Shown: positions 7,512-15,480, numbered from the stretch's first letter. The stretch: DNA of 23,085 bases from CAZVEV01 sp964625865 (GCA_964625865.1 CAZVEV010000065.1:1-23085), one strand, 5' to 3'. A program made the numbers and translations. The notes: a model not told the origin generated them from the letters alone.

Positions 7512-7628
7512 TTAGTAGATCCAGAACGGCCAGTCAAACATGTAGCTCAGCAGGTTGACGATACCCAGAATCGCAATCCACACAAGAAAGCCACCGGCCC
7601 CTGACCCACCACCTTCACCGTATCCCAT
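7512..7628 (-). CDS. Twin miniprotein 1, 38 residues, single membrane segment
   Basis: A very short gene encoding MGYGEGGGSGAGG, then a hydrophobic stretch (FLVWIAILGIVNLLSYM), and ending FDWPFWIY. GGGAAAGGTG just upstream of the ATG is a fair ribosome site. It is a paralogue of the gene at 7770-7892: the last 27 residues match at 18 positions, and in the matched end the codons for Tyr, Phe, Asp and Pro differ only in the third base, the mark of selection on protein. One membrane segment with an aromatic, charged FDWPFW end suggests a membrane-inserted peptide. I recognise no family. It lies 25 bases before the ICMT-like gene and could share its transcript. Confidence 0.75.
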   Translation of the reverse strand: MGYGEGGGSGAGGFLVWIAILGIVNLLSYMFDWPFWIY

Positions 7629-7769
7629 TTGCGTCACCTTTCCCAAGCGAACATGCACAAAGGCGCGACCCCAGCGATCTAGACGACACGATGGTAGGGT
7701 ATCACCGTGGCATTCGCAAGGGCGTGATCCGGTTCCGGGCAGGCCGCTCGGACCAGCGGGCCCGGCGGG

Positions 7770-7892
7770 TCAGTAGACCCAGAATGGCCAATCGAATGCA
7801 TAGCTGAGGACGTTGATGATTACGAGAACGGCAATCCACCCGATGAAGCCCGTCAGTGCCGATCCATCGGTCTGATCGTAATCATAGCTCAT
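7770..7892 (-). CDS. Twin miniprotein 2, 40 residues, single membrane segment
   Basis: This encodes MSYDYDQTDGSALTG, a hydrophobic stretch (FIGWIAVLVIINVLSYA) and the same end as its twin, FDWPFWVY. AAAGGG upstream is the ribosome site, and the bases before it (TTGGGAAAGG) are shared with the twin, so the duplication covered the leader too. The N-terminal part differs completely, acidic here and Gly-rich in the twin, while the membrane segment and tail are kept. That pattern implies that the tail and helix carry the function. The gene lies 115 bases after the glycerate kinase stop on the same strand. No family is recognised; toxin-like, regulatory or complex-subunit roles are all open. Confidence 0.75.
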   Translation of the reverse strand: MSYDYDQTDGSALTGFIGWIAVLVIINVLSYAFDWPFWVY

Positions 7893-8007
7893 GGCGCGGC
7901 CCTTTCCCAACAGTCATTCCACGGTACGGTCCCCGGTCCCCGCTGAGGAACAGTAGGATACCGCAGCGGTCGGGGCAAATGGGGGGAGCCCACGGCACCC
8001 GGTAAGG

Positions 8008-9228
8008 TCAATTCGACGCGATGAACGCTCGCAGGGCTTCCTTGGCGCGGCGCGTGAGTATCTCGTGGGGCTGCTGCATGGCCAGGCGCTTGGTGACCTC
8101 GTCGGCAACGAGGGGGCGAACGTCGCTGAACAGGTGCGTCGGCGCATCGGGGGTGGCTTGGCCGGGGATGCAGATGACGGGCACGGACTTCCGGCGGGCG
8201 ATCTCGGCGACGCCTGCGGCGGTCTTGCCGGCGGCGGATTGGGCGTCCAGCCGTCCCTCGCCGGTGATGCACAGGTCCGCGTCGGTCAGCCGCCGGGGCA
8301 GGTCGACGGCCTCGGCGACCAGGGGCAGGCCCGGCTCGAGCGTCGCGCCGGCGAAGGCGGCCAGTCCGGCCCCCAGCCCGCCGGCGGCCCCGCCGCCTGC
8401 ACGCGTCGTCACGTCGACGCCCAGGTCGCGGCGGATCACGTTGGCCAGGTGCGTCAGGCCGGCCTCCAGTTCGACCACCATCTCCGGCGTGGCGCCCTTC
8501 TGCGGCGCGTAGACCGGCGCGGCGCCGTTGGGGCCCAGCAGCGGGTTGTCGGCGTCGCAGGCGATGCGAATCTTCACGCCGTCCAGTCGCGGGTCTCGGC
8601 CGGCTACGTCGATGTGGGCGATCTGCGCCAGGCCTCCGCCGGCCAGCCCGCAGATGGCGTCGCGGCCGTCGGCGTCGAGGAAGGATATGCCCAGGGCCTG
8701 GGCGCACCCGCAGCCGCCGTCGACGGTGGCCGAGTCGCCGATGCCCAGCACGATGCGCCCGGCGCCCTGGTCCAGGGCGGCCACGATAAGCAGGCCCGTC
8801 CCGTACGTGGTCGTTCGCATCGGGTCGCGCATGTCCGGCGGGAGCAGGGCCAGCCCGGAGGCGGCGGCCATCTCGAGGACGGCCGTCAGGCCCGCGGGGC
8901 CTCCCGCGGGCGTGCCCTCGCCGTCGGCCTGTGCACGCGCCGCCGACAGCCCCACCTGCCCGGGCAGGCCCGCGCCGACGGCGGATCCGAGCAGGCCGAA
9001 CCGGGCACGCATCTCCCTTCCGACGGGATCGTACACGTCAGCGGCCAGGAACTGGCCGCCCGTGGCGGCGACCATCGCTTCAACCGTGCCGCTCCCGCCG
9101 TCGGCCATCGGGCACAGGTCCACGCTGGCCGACGCGCAGACGCCGATAACGCCCTCGGCCAGGGCGGCGGCCACGTCCGCGGCGCCGAGCGATTCCTTAA
9201 ATGAGTCCGGTGCGATAACGATCTTCAT
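8008..9228 (-). CDS. Glycerate kinase (GarK/GlxK family)
   Basis: A 406-residue kinase that phosphorylates D-glycerate, usually to 2-phosphoglycerate in this family. It opens with MKIVIAPDSFKESLGAADVA, the family hallmark, followed by PMADGGSGTVEAMV and later LGIGDSATVDGGCG and the C-terminal ITGEGRLDAQSAAGKTAAGVA. It is some 25-30 residues longer than usual, owing to an Ala/Gly-rich insertion around residues 90-120 (SAVGAGLPGQVGLSAARAQ). The start at 9228 is fixed by the family N terminus; the frame continues upstream but that extension is antisense-like sequence. The ATG overlaps the stop of the protease gene in ATGA, so translation is probably coupled. No tartronate-semialdehyde reductase or glycolate gene is nearby. 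Confidence 0.94.
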   Translation of the reverse strand: MKIVIAPDSFKESLGAADVAAALAEGVIGVCASASVDLCPMADGGSGTVEAMVAATGGQFLAADVYDPVGREMRARFGLLGSAVGAGLPGQVGLSAARAQADGEGTPAGGPAGLTAVLEMAAASGLALLPPDMRDPMRTTTYGTGLLIVAALDQGAGRIVLGIGDSATVDGGCGCAQALGISFLDADGRDAICGLAGGGLAQIAHIDVAGRDPRLDGVKIRIACDADNPLLGPNGAAPVYAPQKGATPEMVVELEAGLTHLANVIRRDLGVDVTTRAGGGAAGGLGAGLAAFAGATLEPGLPLVAEAVDLPRRLTDADLCITGEGRLDAQSAAGKTAAGVAEIARRKSVPVICIPGQATPDAPTHLFSDVRPLVADEVTKRLAMQQPHEILTRRAKEALRAFIASN

Positions 9229-10619
9229 ATGTCGGTTCTTCCCGTAGAGTCCTTCTTGGGCGCCGCGGCGCGCCGTGCGGTAATGTTGGCCCACGCCCGC
9301 ACGCGCCCGCGGACGATGCCGATCTTGACCCGTGTCCCGCCAGCGACGTCCTCGATGATCATGCCCAGGTCGTCCAGCGAGTGGACGTAGTACTTGTCCA
9401 CCTGGAACAGCACGTCCTTCAGTTGCACGCCGAGCCTGTGCGCAGGCCCGCCGTCGTCCAGGCCCACCACCAGCAGGCCGCGGGAGACCGGCAGGCGCAG
9501 GTCGCGGGCCAACTCCGCCGTGACCGGCCGCAGTGTCATGCCGAACAGCGACCGCGCCAGGGCCTTGCCGTCCGGGCGGGGCTTGGCCTTGACCGTTACC
9601 GCGGCACGAACGGTCTTGCCCTCGCGAAGGCAAGTGAACGTGACCGTCTGGTCGGCACGAACCGCGAGCATGCCGCACGTGTAGTCCGGCATCTGGGCCA
9701 CCGCCGCGCCGTCCAGCGCAACGATGCGGTCGCCCACGCGCAGGGTCTTGGCCGCCGGCGTGCCCGCCTGCACCGATGCGACGCGCACTTGCGTGCCGGC
9801 CGGCGTGTGGTGGCGGCGCACGGTGGCGCCGAAGATCAGGCGGTTGGCCCGCTCGAAGTCCAGCAGCTTGCCCAGTTCGTCGGCCAGCGCGTCGACGGGA
9901 ATGGCAAAGCCGATGTTCTGGGCGTCGGCGCGGATGGCGGTGGTCACGCCGATCAGTTCGGCGTTGATGTTCAGCAGGGGCCCGCCGCTGTTGCCCGGAT
10001 TGATCGGCGCGTCGGTCTGAATGATGCCCTCGTACACCACGCCCTTGTCGAACTCGAGGCGGCGGCCCAGGGCGCTGACCACGCCGGTGGTTATCGTGTT
10101 GGCGTACCCCAGCGGGTTGCCGATCGCGATGACCGTCTCGCCCGGCATCAGGTCGTCGCTGCGCCCGAAGGGCAGAACGGCCAGGGCCTTGCCCGCCGGC
10201 GGGGCGATCTTCAGGACCGCCAGGTCATGCGACGGGTCGGCGCTGATCACCCGCGCGGCGTGCTTGGACTTGTCGGCGAGCGTTACCGAGATCTTCTCGG
10301 CGCTGCGGACGACGTGAGCGTTGGTGATGATGTAGCCGCTGGCGTGGATGATGAACCCCGAGCCGAGGCTCTGGACGGGCACCTTTCGCCTGTGCGGACT
10401 GGGGAAGATGTCGAAGAACGGGTCGCCTCCGAACAGCCCCCCGCGCGACTGGACCAAGGCGGTGGTGGAGATGTTGACCACCGCGGGGGCCGCCTTACGG
10501 TAGGCCCGCACCACCGGCGTGACGCGCGAATCGGAGTCGGCGGCCACGGCGGGGCCGGCCACCGCCAGCAGGCCCATGCACGCGATTGTCAGCAGTGTTC
10601 CCTCGATACGACGTCTCAT
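9225..10619 (-). CDS. HtrA/DegP-type periplasmic serine protease with two PDZ domains
   Basis: A 464-residue protease with a signal peptide ending near residue 26 (AGPAVAA). The trypsin-like domain has the full triad: His102 in ITNAHVV, Asp132 in SHDLAVLKI and Ser211 in NPGNSGGPL. Two PDZ domains follow, about 260-350 and 365-450; the second begins SRGLLVVGLDDGGPAHRLG. The N-terminal region has the DegP-style loop GGDPFFDIFPSPHRRK. HtrA proteases degrade or hold misfolded envelope proteins, and PDZ domains gate activity by peptide binding. A leftward promoter lies at 10678-10707. The last codon overlaps the glycerate kinase start (ATGA), an unexpected partner for a protein quality-control enzyme. 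Confidence 0.95.
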   Translation of the reverse strand: MRRRIEGTLLTIACMGLLAVAGPAVAADSDSRVTPVVRAYRKAAPAVVNISTTALVQSRGGLFGGDPFFDIFPSPHRRKVPVQSLGSGFIIHASGYIITNAHVVRSAEKISVTLADKSKHAARVISADPSHDLAVLKIAPPAGKALAVLPFGRSDDLMPGETVIAIGNPLGYANTITTGVVSALGRRLEFDKGVVYEGIIQTDAPINPGNSGGPLLNINAELIGVTTAIRADAQNIGFAIPVDALADELGKLLDFERANRLIFGATVRRHHTPAGTQVRVASVQAGTPAAKTLRVGDRIVALDGAAVAQMPDYTCGMLAVRADQTVTFTCLREGKTVRAAVTVKAKPRPDGKALARSLFGMTLRPVTAELARDLRLPVSRGLLVVGLDDGGPAHRLGVQLKDVLFQVDKYYVHSLDDLGMIIEDVAGGTRVKIGIVRGRVRAWANITARRAAAPKKDSTGRTDI

Positions 10620-10677
10620 TGTCCGCACCTGCTTTCCTCTGCCGCCGGACCTTCCGGCCTGCCGTTCGCCCGCCCGC

Positions 10678-10707
10678 AGTATACGCAAGAACCGTCCCGT
10701 CCGTCGA
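10678..10707 (-). promoter_or_regulatory. Promoter of the protease and glycerate kinase genes
   Basis: On the minus strand TATACT (10683-10678) is a strong -10, with TCGACG (10707-10702) as a fair -35 after 18 bases. The start would be near 10671, about 50 bases ahead of the protease ATG. Back-to-back with the promoter at 10769-10797. Confidence 0.4.
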
Positions 10708-10768
10708 GAGGGAGTTGGCCGGTCCGGGCCCGGGGCCTTGAGACGGCCGAGATATTCCTCCCGGTGGT

Positions 10769-10797
10769 TTGACATGACGGGCAAACTCCTTTAGAGT
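10769..10797 (+). promoter_or_regulatory. Promoter of the phosphotransferase gene
   Basis: TTGACA (10769-10774) is a perfect -35 box; after 17 bases comes TAGAGT (10792-10797), four of six. The start would be near 10804, with a leader of about 90 bases before the ATG at 10893. Confidence 0.5.
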
Positions 10798-10892
10798 CAG
10801 ATGATGGACCGCCGGTTGCGGCGGATCGCCGGCCTCGGGCGTGGCGCGGGGACGGGCGACACTACGATTGTGCGGGGGGCGAATCGCAGGAT

Positions 10893-11957
10893 ATGAGCAG
10901 CAGCGGCAGCACGACGAGGACGGATCGGCAGCGTGAGAGGTTCAGCCCCGAGGAGCTGGCTATCGCGCTGAGTCACTTCGATCTGGGCCTGATATCGAGC
11001 ATCGAGGACTTCCCCCGCGGATCGCGCCGGGCGCCGAAGGTCGTGATCGTCTGCGAGCGGGGCAAGTTTCTCTTCAAGCGTCGCGCCAAGGGCAAGGACG
11101 ATCTGCCGAAGGTGGGCTTTACCCACCAGATCCAGTTGTCGCTGGCGGCGCAGAATTTTCCTCTTCCGCACCTGATGGGCACGCGGAAGGACAACAACTC
11201 GATGCTCGTCCGTGAGGGCAGCATCTACGAGATGTTCGAGTACATCAACGGCGGGGGGTATACCGGCTCGGGAACCGCGACGTTCAACTCCGGGCGCATC
11301 CTGGGCCTGTACCACAAGTTGCTCGAGGGCTTCCGCAGCGACTTCAAGCCGCCCACGGGAAGCTATCACAACGCCCAGGCCATCCACCAGGCCATCAAGA
11401 CCACCGTCGGCTCGCTGCCGATGGACTCACGCCCGCCGATGGACACGCTGACCGGCACGATAGAGACCGTCGAGCACGCCTACGTCAGCAGTGCTGAATA
11501 CGTGAAGAAACTCGGCATGGACGATTGGCCGCGACAGATCGTCCATGGCGACTGGCACCCGGGGAACATGCTGTTCCGTGACAAGCACGTGGTGGCTGTC
11601 ATCGACTACGACGCGGCGCGGCTGCAGCAGCGCGTGATCGACGTAGCCAACGGCGTGCTGCAGTTCTCGATCGTCGGCGGGGGGGACGACCCGCGAAAGT
11701 GGCCCGCCCAGCCGGACCTGCGACGCTTCAGGAAGTTCATGCAGGGTTACGACAAGGTCAATGTCCTGTCGAAGGCCGAACTGCAGGCCGTCCCGTACCT
11801 GATGTGCGAGGCCATGATCGCCGAAGCCGTCCTGCCCATTGCCGCCACCGGCAGCTTCGGCAGGATTCCGGGCTTCCCCTTCCTGGAAATGGTCCGCACG
11901 AAAGTCGACTGGATCCTCCGCCACGTCGACCACCTGACCGACGTGCTCGACGCGTAA
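10893..11957 (+). CDS. Phosphotransferase of the aminoglycoside phosphotransferase/CotS-like fold
   Basis: A 354-residue protein kinase-like-fold enzyme. The catalytic loop reads IVHGDWHPGNMLF with His218, Asp220 and Asn225, and the metal-binding Asp238 or Asp240 follows in VIDYDAA. The N-terminal lobe has a lysine in GKFLFKRRAKG that would bind ATP. The family includes antibiotic kinases, homoserine kinase type II, choline kinases and spore-coat CotS; the residues seen here do not decide the substrate, and an antibiotic-resistance role should not be assumed. GCAGGAT is a weak ribosome site before the ATG. The gene appears to be transcribed alone from the 10769-10797 promoter and is followed directly by the REP/RAYT unit. 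Confidence 0.87.
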   Translation: MSSSGSTTRTDRQRERFSPEELAIALSHFDLGLISSIEDFPRGSRRAPKVVIVCERGKFLFKRRAKGKDDLPKVGFTHQIQLSLAAQNFPLPHLMGTRKDNNSMLVREGSIYEMFEYINGGGYTGSGTATFNSGRILGLYHKLLEGFRSDFKPPTGSYHNAQAIHQAIKTTVGSLPMDSRPPMDTLTGTIETVEHAYVSSAEYVKKLGMDDWPRQIVHGDWHPGNMLFRDKHVVAVIDYDAARLQQRVIDVANGVLQFSIVGGGDDPRKWPAQPDLRRFRKFMQGYDKVNVLSKAELQAVPYLMCEAMIAEAVLPIAATGSFGRIPGFPFLEMVRTKVDWILRHVDHLTDVLDA

Positions 11958-11987
11958 GGCACGGGACTCGCCTTGACGCGGTGCAAT

Positions 11988-12018
11988 GGTAGGGCGTGCA
12001 ACTCGTTGCACGCGGAAC
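11988..12018 (+). repeat. REP copy 1, upstream of the transposase
   Basis: A GGTAGG head leads into the hairpin GCGTGCAACTCGTTGCACGC (11994-12013), with perfect 9-bp arms. The whole 31 bases are repeated exactly, in opposite direction, at 12646-12676. A GTAG-type head in front of a GC-rich hairpin is the known form of REP sequences recognised by RAYT transposases. Confidence 0.75.
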
Positions 12019-12040
12019 AGCGGAAAGATGGATTACGCGT

Positions 12041-12592
12041 ATGCCCAACTACCGCCGGTGGCATGACGGGTCTCTGTACTTCTTCACATTGGTGACCCAG
12101 GATCGCCGCGAAATCTTCCGCCATGAGATGGCCCGTCGCCTGCTGCGGGAGGCGATGGAATCGACCCGTGCAGAGCGACTGTGGACGACCGTAGCCATCG
12201 TTCTACTGCCGGACCATCTGCACCTTATCTGGCGAATGTCGGGCGACGACCTGGATTACTCGACTCGTATCGGTGCGATCAAGAAGCGGTTCACACGGGC
12301 TTACCTGGCTGCTGGTGGGTCCGAAGGGTCTGTCTCTGACGGTGGGAGAAAACACAGGCGGCGCGGGGTCTGGCAGCAACGCTTCTGGGAACACACAAAC
12401 CGTGATGCGCGCGACTTTCATCTGCATGTGGACTACATTCACACCAACCCGGTCAAACATGGTCTGGTCAATTATCCGCGAGATTGGGCATGGTCGAGCT
12501 TCCACCGATACGTAGAGATGGATTGGTATGAGCCGGACTGGGTCGGCGCAGCGGATCTGCCTGGCAATGTCGAGTACGTCTGGGGAGATTGA
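12041..12592 (+). CDS. REP-associated tyrosine transposase (RAYT)
   Basis: A 183-residue single-strand DNA transposase of the Y1/HUH (IS200-like TnpA_REP) family. The metal-binding pair His59-x-His61 is in LLPDHLHLIW and the catalytic Tyr132 in DYIHTNPVKHG; the family N terminus appears as RRWHDGSLYFFTLVTQDR. The start at 12041 (MPNYRRW) lies just after REP copy 1; the frame runs further upstream but through the REP itself. All catalytic residues are present, so it may be active. Flanking REPs in both orientations (11988-12018, 12603-12676) make this a complete REP/RAYT unit. RAYTs are single-copy domesticated genes that spread REPs rather than themselves. The sequence looks slightly less GC-rich than its neighbours, which would fit acquisition. 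Confidence 0.92.
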   Translation: MPNYRRWHDGSLYFFTLVTQDRREIFRHEMARRLLREAMESTRAERLWTTVAIVLLPDHLHLIWRMSGDDLDYSTRIGAIKKRFTRAYLAAGGSEGSVSDGGRKHRRRGVWQQRFWEHTNRDARDFHLHVDYIHTNPVKHGLVNYPRDWAWSSFHRYVEMDWYEPDWVGAADLPGNVEYVWGD

Positions 12593-12602
12593 AGGGCGCA
12601 AC

Positions 12603-12676
12603 GTAGGGCGTACAACTTGTTGCACGCGACAGGGATTGGGTATTCGTTCCGCGTGCAACGAGTTGCACGCCCTACC
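12603..12676. repeat. BIME: REP copies 2 and 3 in opposite orientation
   Basis: Copy 2 (GTAGG head, hairpin 12608-12627, one base changed in the left arm) and copy 3 (hairpin GCGTGCAACGAGTTGCACGC at 12651-12670, tail CCTACC) face each other across 23 bases. Copy 3 is an exact inverse of copy 1. This pair is a typical mosaic element placed immediately after the RAYT gene. Confidence 0.75.
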
Positions 12677-12692
12677 CCGGGCGTACGGCGGG

Positions 12693-14585
12693 TTACCGCA
12701 GGGGCTGGACGGATATCGCCCAGTAGGGGGGGAGATCCGGATCGTTGGCGTCGGCGCTGGCGGTGATCTTCTCGAGTTCGGCGTGGGCGTCGAACAGGTC
12801 GAGCGTCAGGTTGTGTCGCTGGCCGACGGCGAACTTGGCTGCCGCCGCGGCGCGCCCGTGGCGGACGGCCCAGTGGACGGCGACCAGTTCGCGGTTCGCG
12901 TATCGGCCGCTTGTCACGTGAGCGACGCGGTATCGCACGTAGACCAGTGCGTCTTTGGCCGGCAGGACGTGCTGCGGGTCCGGCACGGGGGAGACGGCTT
13001 TGACGGTGGCGATCACGCCGATCCGGTGGTTGCCCGGCTCGCTGGTAGATGCCGGCAGGCCGAGTCTCTCCGCATAATAGTAGGCCCGCCTGTACGCCTG
13101 CGTCGAGCCGTGCATCCGCTTCATCTGGGCCAGCAGCTTGACCATCTCCACGAGCGTCGCGCGGTTTCGGGCCATGTAGGCCCCGTCGTAGAAGTTGGCC
13201 CGGACCTTCTCGCCCGGCGGCGTGTGGAGGCGGCTGCGGAGCGCCTCGAAGCGGGCGGCCTTCGTGGCGGCGGCCAGTTCCAGGCGGAATGCGGGCGAGC
13301 CGAGCGTCTGTCGTGCCTGGCGCCCCACGTCGTGGCCGGCGAAACGTGCCGAGGCGTCCCGGTAGATCGTCTGGCCGGTCCGCGCGTCCGGGGCGCCCCG
13401 GGCCTTGCTGAGCAACCCCTTGCCGTAGTCCTCAAGCGCCTTGACGATCATCGCCGCCTCGGTATCCGGGTTGCGCTTCAGTTCGGCGATGATGGGGGAG
13501 TAGTCCTTGGCCTTGGCGACCTTGGCTTTGTAGTGATTCAGGCGGGTCAACACGAGGTGGTCTATCGGCCCCTTGGCCGTCGAAACGCCGGCCGCCGAGG
13601 GCAGCCACAGGTGCGGGCGGCTCCAGTTGCCCCCCAGGCCGCGAAGCACCACTGACTGGCGCGTGGAGATCTTGACGAGCACCATCGGCATCGTCTCGCC
13701 GACCCCGGCCGTCGCCGTGCAGAAGTCCGCGTGGTTGCTCCATCGCGGGCCGAACCATCGCGTCGACCCGCTGGGCTTGACCGCACGCCACGTCTCGCGG
13801 TCATGCTTGCTTCGGATCGAGATTGTCGTCCCGGACGAGGGAAGCAGCATCGCGCGGTAGGTGTCGTCGGGACTCATCGAAACGTCCGACGCGGGCCGGC
13901 CGCGGTTGAGACGGTAGACCTTCGGGGTCTTGACGTCGACGATCGCGCAGGGGGCGCCCTCGTGCCCCACGTGCGTCCCGTTGCGGCTGATCCCGCCGGT
14001 GCAGGCCGCGTCGATCAGCTTGGTCTTCTGTCCGTCCTTGAGGCGGTGGAGGAAGGTAGCCATGGTGGCCCGCTGGCGCACCGGCTGACCGGTTCGTCCT
14101 CCCGGCGCGCGGATGTCCCCGGCCGCGGGGACGGGCGTGCCCGGTGCGGCCGGCGGGGGTGCCGCCGCACGGGCGGCGTAGATGATGTACAGGTCCTTCG
14201 TCCCCGGATTGACCCACCAGGACGGGTCGCGGACGCCCTGAAGGTCACCCAGGGCCGGGCGCGGTGATCCGCCGCCGGCCGCGACCACCATCGCCTTGCC
14301 GCCGACGGCGTAGAGCACGCGGCTGCCGTCCGGCGACCACGTGGGACGGGCCAGCGCCCCCACGCCCAGCTTGGAATCGAACGAGACCAGCGTCTTGACC
14401 TTGCGCGTCTTGAGGTGAACCGTGACGATACGGTTGCCCTGGGCCGCGACGATCTTCGCCCCGTCGTAGTCCGACCCGAGCAGACGTTTGACGGCCGTGT
14501 CTTCGTATCCGCTCTGTCCCCAGGCGCTGCCCGCGACGGCCACTACGGCCGCAACGGTTAACGCTGTCCGGAATTGCCGCATCAT
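12693..14585 (-). CDS. Secreted protein of unknown function with beta-propeller-like N-terminal half
   Basis: About 630 residues. A signal peptide is clear (MMRQFRTALTVAAVVAVAGS, then AWGQ). The first half has TolB/PD40-like blades, best seen in RPTWSPDGSRVLYAVGGK and later in DVSMSPDDTYRAMLLPSSG and PRWSNHADFCTATA. The second half is mainly helical and basic, with no motif I can name, and ends in a possible beta domain (ALVYVRYRVAHVTSGRYANRELVAVHWAV). Two ATG codons lie side by side; AAGGAG is two bases from the first and five from the second, so 14582 may be the true start. No enzyme residues are evident. It may bind other envelope components. It shares its strand with the FliS-like gene but the gap is 157 bases, so it need not be in one operon with it. 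Confidence 0.78.
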   Translation of the reverse strand: MMRQFRTALTVAAVVAVAGSAWGQSGYEDTAVKRLLGSDYDGAKIVAAQGNRIVTVHLKTRKVKTLVSFDSKLGVGALARPTWSPDGSRVLYAVGGKAMVVAAGGGSPRPALGDLQGVRDPSWWVNPGTKDLYIIYAARAAAPPPAAPGTPVPAAGDIRAPGGRTGQPVRQRATMATFLHRLKDGQKTKLIDAACTGGISRNGTHVGHEGAPCAIVDVKTPKVYRLNRGRPASDVSMSPDDTYRAMLLPSSGTTISIRSKHDRETWRAVKPSGSTRWFGPRWSNHADFCTATAGVGETMPMVLVKISTRQSVVLRGLGGNWSRPHLWLPSAAGVSTAKGPIDHLVLTRLNHYKAKVAKAKDYSPIIAELKRNPDTEAAMIVKALEDYGKGLLSKARGAPDARTGQTIYRDASARFAGHDVGRQARQTLGSPAFRLELAAATKAARFEALRSRLHTPPGEKVRANFYDGAYMARNRATLVEMVKLLAQMKRMHGSTQAYRRAYYYAERLGLPASTSEPGNHRIGVIATVKAVSPVPDPQHVLPAKDALVYVRYRVAHVTSGRYANRELVAVHWAVRHGRAAAAAKFAVGQRHNLTLDLFDAHAELEKITASADANDPDLPPYWAISVQPLR

Positions 14586-14742
14586 GGCTCCTTCCCGAGC
14601 ATCGATCTGCTCGACCCGCCACGCACACATACGACAGCGGTCTATCTATATCGAACCTCGGTTGACCCTGCGGGTTCCGTTAAGGGGGAATAAATCGGCC
14701 CGTCGGAGGTGTTCGAACGTGGAGGCGTCGGCGGTGCGCGTG

Positions 14743-15243
14743 CTACCCGACCCAGGACTCGGACATTGCGGCGGGCGTCTCGGGGGGCTGGTCCAGCGAT
14801 CGGGCCAGCACGTCCCAGTCGCGGCGCCAACATTGCAGAAGGCGGATGGTCTCGCTGACCGGTTCGCGCCGCCGGTAGAAGCCCGCCTCGGCCAGACGGC
14901 GGGCCACCTGCTCGTAGAGACAGGCAAACCGTCCGTCCGGGCCGTCGGCCAGCAGGTCTCGACGCAGTTGCTCGACCAGTCGCTCGGCGCGGGCGAGCTT
15001 GTCGGCGGCCTGGTGGGGGGCTCCCTCGTCCAGGGCGGTCAGGCCCTGTCGACACAGGCGGATGGCGGCGTCGTAGAGCAGCACGCGAAGCCGTCGGGGC
15101 GTGGCGCCCGCGTGATCGGCGGCCAGGTACGCCCGAACCACGCCGGCCTCGTCGGGCACGCTGCCGTCACGCGGACAGAGCCTGCCTCGGCCCCGCGCAA
15201 GGCCGTGTGGGGCCCGCTGTGTTGCGTACGTCTGCTGCATCAT
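14743..15243 (-). CDS. FliS-like flagellin export chaperone, stand-alone
   Basis: A 166-residue, mostly helical protein. Residues 38-75 (VRAYLAADHAGATPRRLRVL, then LYDAAIRLCRQGL) match the FliS core, in which a Tyr-Leu helix is followed by a Thr/Ser-Pro turn and the LYDGAIRF helix. FliS binds the C terminus of unpolymerised flagellin and keeps it export-ready. The N-terminal 30 residues are unusual and GC-driven, and the tail (DQPPETPAAMSESWVG) is long. No flagellin, FliD or other flagellar gene is in the window. A GCCGATAA sigma28-type box lies upstream at 15297-15304. The frame runs further upstream through a palindrome, so the start at 15243/15240 is preferred, though its ribosome site is weak. 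Confidence in the family is moderate, from one conserved core only. Confidence 0.68.
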   Translation of the reverse strand: MMQQTYATQRAPHGLARGRGRLCPRDGSVPDEAGVVRAYLAADHAGATPRRLRVLLYDAAIRLCRQGLTALDEGAPHQAADKLARAERLVEQLRRDLLADGPDGRFACLYEQVARRLAEAGFYRRREPVSETIRLLQCWRRDWDVLARSLDQPPETPAAMSESWVG

Positions 15244-15296
15244 CCGGTTCCGTGTTCGTCTGATTCTCAGCCGGGGTCTTGCCCCCGACATGACCT

Positions 15297-15325
15297 TTAT
15301 CGGCGATGCCTCGTCGCGGACTTTA
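15297..15325 (-). promoter_or_regulatory. Sigma28 (FliA)-like promoter of the FliS-like gene
   Basis: On the minus strand the exact consensus -10 GCCGATAA (15304-15297) follows TAAA (15325-15322), with 17 bases between rather than the usual 15. It is placed 54 bases ahead of the start. The spacing is a defect, and an 8-base match can occur by chance in a window this size; the position before a flagellar-type gene is what makes it worth listing. Confidence 0.35.
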
Positions 15326-15351
15326 ACCGCGCACAGGACCGTGCGCCGGAC

Positions 15352-15375
15352 GGCTGGCCACTGAAGTGGCCGGCC
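15352..15375. repeat. Short GC-rich hairpin
   Basis: GGCTGGCCAC and GTGGCCGGCC form a 10-bp stem (one T.G pair) with a TGAA loop. It sits between the FliS promoter candidate and the 80-base palindrome and may belong to the same repeat. Confidence 0.45.
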
Positions 15376-15400
15376 CCAGGTTGCGAGATGGGCGAGCCCG

Positions 15401-15480
15401 GTGCCGTGGTTTGACGCGAAGCGGCAACCACGTTGCGACCCGGCGATACGTGGTTGCCGCTTCGCGTCAGCCCACGGCAC
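15401..15480. repeat. 80-base imperfect palindrome (family C)
   Basis: Arms 15401-15433 and 15448-15480 pair over 33 positions with two mismatches, around a 14-base loop (TGCGACCCGGCGAT minus edges). The long arms include GACGCGAAGCGGCAACCACG. It lies in the space between divergent genes (FliS-like leftwards, membrane protein rightwards). A partial match, GCCCACGGCACCC, recurs at 7988-8000 next to the glycerate kinase stop, as expected for a dispersed repeat. It could also act as an RNA hairpin. Confidence 0.65.
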
